18,661 nt of DNA from Flavobacteriales bacterium. GTDB lineage: Bacteria > Bacteroidota > Bacteroidia > Flavobacteriales > Flavobacteriaceae. The stretch is taken from positions 1-18,661 of the forward strand of contig JALSTJ010000061.1 of NCBI GenBank assembly GCA_026983815.1. The letters are read 5' to 3'. The notes below the pieces were generated by a model, which had not been told where the DNA came from, did no database searches, and worked only from the letters and a program-made list of their open reading frames with translations. A program made the translations under genes and the position numbers. The first letter of the stretch is position 1, and the number at the start of each line of letters is the position of its first letter. Positions 15,899-18,661 of this stretch are shown one piece after another.

Positions 15899-18019
15899 TA
15901 AGCTTCTTTTATCTTCAATTTTATTTGCTTTTTTCAAAGCTTCTACAATTTTTACATTGATTCCGGTCTCTCTTTGTTTTTTCAATTGTTCAACATATGG
16001 GATATAATTTTTAATATCCTGGGCTTTTTCAACTTTCAAAGTTTCGATTACATAAACTGCTCTATTTCCTTCAATTGGATTAGAAAGAGTTTTCGGTTGT
16101 AATACAAATGCAGTTGCAACAACTTCCGGTTCGCGTCCAAATCCGGGAATAATAGGGTTTTTCAGTGTAACGCCTGTAGCAGTTCCCATTTTAGCTTTGG
16201 CATTTTTGGCAATCTCCTGCAAAGAGTTTCCTTTCATTTTTTCTTTGATGATTTCAGCTTTTTTCTTTTTAATCAATATAGGTTTGACCAACGCAGAAGC
16301 TTCTTCGGGAGTCATTAAACCTTTGTCATGCATTCCGGTAAGTTTCACTATTGCATAACCATTATTTAGATCGAACTTGTTGACGTCACCAATATTTCTA
16401 TCTTGATTAAATAACCACTTAACAATAGGTCTGTGAGTCCCAAGACCGGGAATATTGTCTTCAAATCTTCCAATTTTTCTAACAGGTTTTGCTTTGTAAC
16501 CTTTTTCATCCATAAACTTATCAAAATCTTTAGCTTGCATTGCTTGGGAAGTCAATTTGGAAACATCTGAAAAAATCTTATTTTCTGTTTTTTCGGAGGG
16601 TTCAACGTTTTTAATGATAGAAATCATTTTAACTGCTTTTTTTGGCGCTTTTAAGTCATTTATTTTAATCACATGGTAACCAAAAGCAGTTTTAACAATT
16701 CCAATTTTTCCTTTTTTACCATTAAAAATAAACTTGTTAAATTCAGGTACCATTCTACCATAAGTAAACCATCCTAAATCTCCTCCTTTGGTTTTTGTAG
16801 GACCATCTGAAAATTTCTTTGCAAATTCCGCAAATTTTGAAGGATTTCTTTGAACAACTTTTAGTAAACTATCAGCTGTTTTTTTAGCTTGTTTTTCAGT
16901 TCTGGTTACATTAGGATTAGCACGCATAGCTCCTTTGTAAGCGATGAGGATATGAGATGCTTTGGCAGAATCGGGTATTTTTTTGGTTTCTAAAACTCTT
17001 GATAGATACACCTGATTTCCCAATCTGTAAGGACCAAAAATATCTCCTGCATTTAGATTGATAATACTATCGGCATATTCTTTTGGCAATTGATTTTTGA
17101 AATAAAAACGAGGTGCATTATTTACATCAGAATTTTCAGCAACAAAATCTTCCGGTTTATCTGTATTTTTAAAACCTTTTTTTGTTATATTTTTTTTGGA
17201 TGCATTATCATAAACTTGCTTATCATTGATCAATTTATTCAAATCGTTTTCTACAGTTTTAAAATCTTCATCAGAAGGTTTCACGGGTATAAACACATAT
17301 TCCATATCCCTGCTTTCTTCCATTTTGTATTTATCCGGATGATTTTTTACATAAGTAGCAATTTCATCTTTTGAAACTTTTACCAAAGAATCAGCTATAG
17401 TATTGTAAGGAACTGCGGCATATTTAAAATCCACAGCATCATTTTCAAAATGATAAAGCCATTCACCTTCTTTAAGGGTCGGATTAATGGAAGCTTTTAC
17501 CAAATCCATATACATTTTTTGTTTTTCGGCTTCTATCAAATCGTTCTCAAAATTTTTCCATGCCAAATAAGCTTCAGGTCTTGTTTTTTTAGCTTTTTCA
17601 ATATTATCTATATAATCCAAAAGTGCATTTTCATCAAAAACCCCTTGTTTATTGGTAAATGCTTGTTTTATGGAAGGATTATTGTCAATTAATTCTCGCA
17701 AACGGTCCGAACCAATTTTTATTCCCAATTTATCATATTGATTATTTAGCACAGCTTCTTTTATCATTCTTTCCCAAGCAGCTTTCATGGCTTGCATATT
17801 GCTTAAACGTGGGTTTTGTTTTTGCAAAAGAGCAACTCTTTGCTGGAATTCTTGAGTTGGAATTTTTCTATCGCCAATTTCAGCAATCACGCTACTATTT
17901 CCTTTGCCAATTCTTGAAGAATTTTTGATAAGCCCCTGTATCACAAAAGCAAACAATGCCAAAGCAATGATTCCAATTAACACTCCTGATCTTCGTTGTA
18001 TTTGTCCTAAAATTGCCAT
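15890..18019 (-). CDS. ppiD: Periplasmic peptidyl-prolyl isomerase, PpiD/SurA-like
   Basis: This 709-residue membrane-anchored chaperone is predicted to help exported proteins fold as they leave the Sec channel. A short cytosolic start ('MAILGQIQRRSG') leads into one membrane helix (about residues 13-32). A SurA-like N-terminal region follows ('VIAEIGDRKIPTQEFQQRV', about 44-220). The parvulin domain covers about 352-460: 'ASHILIAYKG', 'FAEFAKKFSDGPTKTKGGDLGWF', 'MVPEFNKFIF', 'AFGYHVIKI'. A long Lys-rich C-terminal part (about 470-709) shows no second clear parvulin domain. The layout and size fit Bacteroidota PpiD. An isolated -7-like TAAATTTG (18120-18113) lies 93 bases upstream without a matching -33. 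The gene ends in tandem hairpins. Its role would fit with SecDF elsewhere in the window. Confidence 0.88.
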   Translation of the reverse strand: MAILGQIQRRSGVLIGIIALALFAFVIQGLIKNSSRIGKGNSSVIAEIGDRKIPTQEFQQRVALLQKQNPRLSNMQAMKAAWERMIKEAVLNNQYDKLGIKIGSDRLRELIDNNPSIKQAFTNKQGVFDENALLDYIDNIEKAKKTRPEAYLAWKNFENDLIEAEKQKMYMDLVKASINPTLKEGEWLYHFENDAVDFKYAAVPYNTIADSLVKVSKDEIATYVKNHPDKYKMEESRDMEYVFIPVKPSDEDFKTVENDLNKLINDKQVYDNASKKNITKKGFKNTDKPEDFVAENSDVNNAPRFYFKNQLPKEYADSIINLNAGDIFGPYRLGNQVYLSRVLETKKIPDSAKASHILIAYKGAMRANPNVTRTEKQAKKTADSLLKVVQRNPSKFAEFAKKFSDGPTKTKGGDLGWFTYGRMVPEFNKFIFNGKKGKIGIVKTAFGYHVIKINDLKAPKKAVKMISIIKNVEPSEKTENKIFSDVSKLTSQAMQAKDFDKFMDEKGYKAKPVRKIGRFEDNIPGLGTHRPIVKWLFNQDRNIGDVNKFDLNNGYAIVKLTGMHDKGLMTPEEASALVKPILIKKKKAEIIKEKMKGNSLQEIAKNAKAKMGTATGVTLKNPIIPGFGREPEVVATAFVLQPKTLSNPIEGNRAVYVIETLKVEKAQDIKNYIPYVEQLKKQRETGINVKIVEALKKANKIEDKRSLIY

Positions 18020-18112
18020 TTTTATTTAATTTAATTTTCTTTCTTTTTCGTTAGTTTGCGAAAATACGAACTATTCTCAAAAAAAGAAAACTTTTTGGGT
18101 ATTTTTTGTCCG

Positions 18113-18120
18113 CAAATTTA
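18113..18120 (-). promoter_or_regulatory. Candidate -7 element before ppiD
   Basis: TAAATTTG on the - strand matches TAnnTTTG, 93 bases before the ppiD ATG, in the gap after the PorP/SprF stop codon. No TTG lies at the right distance upstream, so chance is likely in AT-rich DNA. Confidence 0.22.
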
Positions 18121-18133
18121 AATTTAACTCTTC

Positions 18134-18661
18134 TTAAAAATATTTTGCCGGACGACAACGTTCATTTTTAGAAAAGTCATAACGGAACATTATTTCATGT
18201 GACCCCCAGCTGTCATGACGCAATTCTGTTAGTGTATAATCATAAGAATAACCAATGGAAAATTGTTGCGTAAGAAATAATTGAAACAAACCTGTAATTG
18301 CATCCTGATAACGATATCCTACGCCAAATCCCCAGCGTTCATAATAAATATTTGTGGAAATATCTATAGACAAAGGAGCATTTGGGAGATATCTAATTAT
18401 AAAGGCCGGTTTGATTTTCATAACTTCGTCCAAATCAAAAATATACCCCCCCATTAAAAAGTAATCTCTTACCAATTGAGCTCTTCCAACACTATTTGGG
18501 TCTAACTTTGGCTCTAGAAGTCTAGGAGCCGAAATCCCGATATATCCATCATAAGAATAGTAATATAATCCAACCCCTACATTTGGAAAAAATTGATTAT
18601 CCAATGAATATATTTGAGGATCACCCGGATCATAAGCATCTTTTTTGGTCCAATCGATATT
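18134..18661 (-). CDS. PorP/SprF family type IX secretion membrane protein (C-terminal part)
   Basis: This is the last 175 residues of a gene that starts right of the window. The frame is open to the edge, and the TTG at 18604 is an internal Leu. The fragment reads like an outer-membrane beta-barrel: 'PNVGVGLYYYSYDGYIGISAPRLL', 'YFLMGGYIFDL', 'KIKPAFIIRYLPNAPLSIDIS', 'RWGFGVGYRY' and 'FSIGYSYDYTL'. It ends 'GSHEIMFRYDF' plus a short Cys-containing tail. This pattern is typical of PorP/SprF, which works with type IX secretion and, in gliding species, with surface adhesins such as SprB. Such genes are multicopy in Flavobacteriia and usually sit downstream of a large gliding- or adhesin-type gene, so SprF proper cannot be claimed. 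A G7 tract encodes a Gly-Gly pair. No terminator hairpin was seen in the 114 bases before ppiD. Confidence 0.85.
   Translation of the reverse strand, partial: NIDWTKKDAYDPGDPQIYSLDNQFFPNVGVGLYYYSYDGYIGISAPRLLEPKLDPNSVGRAQLVRDYFLMGGYIFDLDEVMKIKPAFIIRYLPNAPLSIDISTNIYYERWGFGVGYRYQDAITGLFQLFLTQQFSIGYSYDYTLTELRHDSWGSHEIMFRYDFSKNERCRPAKYF

Noticed and set aside
18020..18133. Possible RNA gene or terminator between the PorP/SprF fragment and ppiD
   Set aside because: No stable hairpin, no tRNA-like fold and no clear promoter pair could be read; it appears to be a simple AT-rich spacer.
1..18661. Defence island, prophage, insertion sequence or CRISPR array
   Set aside because: Every complete gene is a housekeeping or envelope gene with similar composition; no transposase, integrase, nuclease or direct-repeat array was found.

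Overview
The window is an AT-rich, gene-dense stretch of a chromosome from a member of the Bacteroidota, most likely class Flavobacteriia. The lineage call rests on several things read from the sequence. The left edge carries the C-terminus of gliding protein GldG, and the right edge carries the C-terminus of a PorP/SprF-type type IX secretion protein. SecD and SecF are fused in one chain, and a five-repeat DUF349 protein sits next to aroE. There is also a DUF4837 lipoprotein, several promoters resemble the Bacteroidota form TTG-N17-23-TAnnTTTG, and gene starts lack Shine-Dalgarno sequences. No tRNA, rRNA, mobile element, CRISPR array or phage gene was found. The longest stretch without a gene is 158 bases (343-500).

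Left half, all on the + strand. The end of gldG (1-342) is followed by a CPA2-type cation/proton antiporter with a C-terminal RCK module (501-2417). aroE follows four bases later (2422-3162), then a DUF349-repeat protein (3224-5158). A small secreted protein of unknown function (5167-5730) follows eight bases after that. A good promoter precedes the secDF fusion (5816-8731), which ends in a strong hairpin terminator. A patatin-like phospholipase (8813-9667) closes the block.

Middle. The patatin gene converges on a secreted metallophosphatase (9713-11623, - strand), and both share one 12-bp hairpin terminator. The phosphatase is divergent from tatA (11716-11916, +). tatA converges on a DUF4837 lipoprotein gene (11925-12899, -) through another bidirectional hairpin, whose loop is the tatA stop codon.

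Right half, all on the - strand (transcribed right to left): a PorP/SprF fragment (18134-18661), a PpiD/SurA-like periplasmic foldase (15890-18019), pgk (14615-15799), a LysM lytic transglycosylase (12977-14608) and the DUF4837 gene. ppiD ends in tandem hairpins, directly followed by the pgk promoter. pgk, the transglycosylase gene and the DUF4837 gene look like one operon.

The common theme is building and maintaining the cell envelope: Sec (SecDF) and Tat (TatA) export, periplasmic folding (PpiD), wall remodelling, secreted phosphatase and lipoproteins, and type IX secretion/gliding at the edges. Core metabolism (AroE, Pgk) and ion homeostasis are interleaved. I do not see a clearly new multi-gene system. 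The most interesting items are the altered metal-site motifs of the phosphatase, two identical G7 tracts inside envelope genes, an imperfect palindrome before the antiporter, and the two uncharacterised proteins beside aroE.
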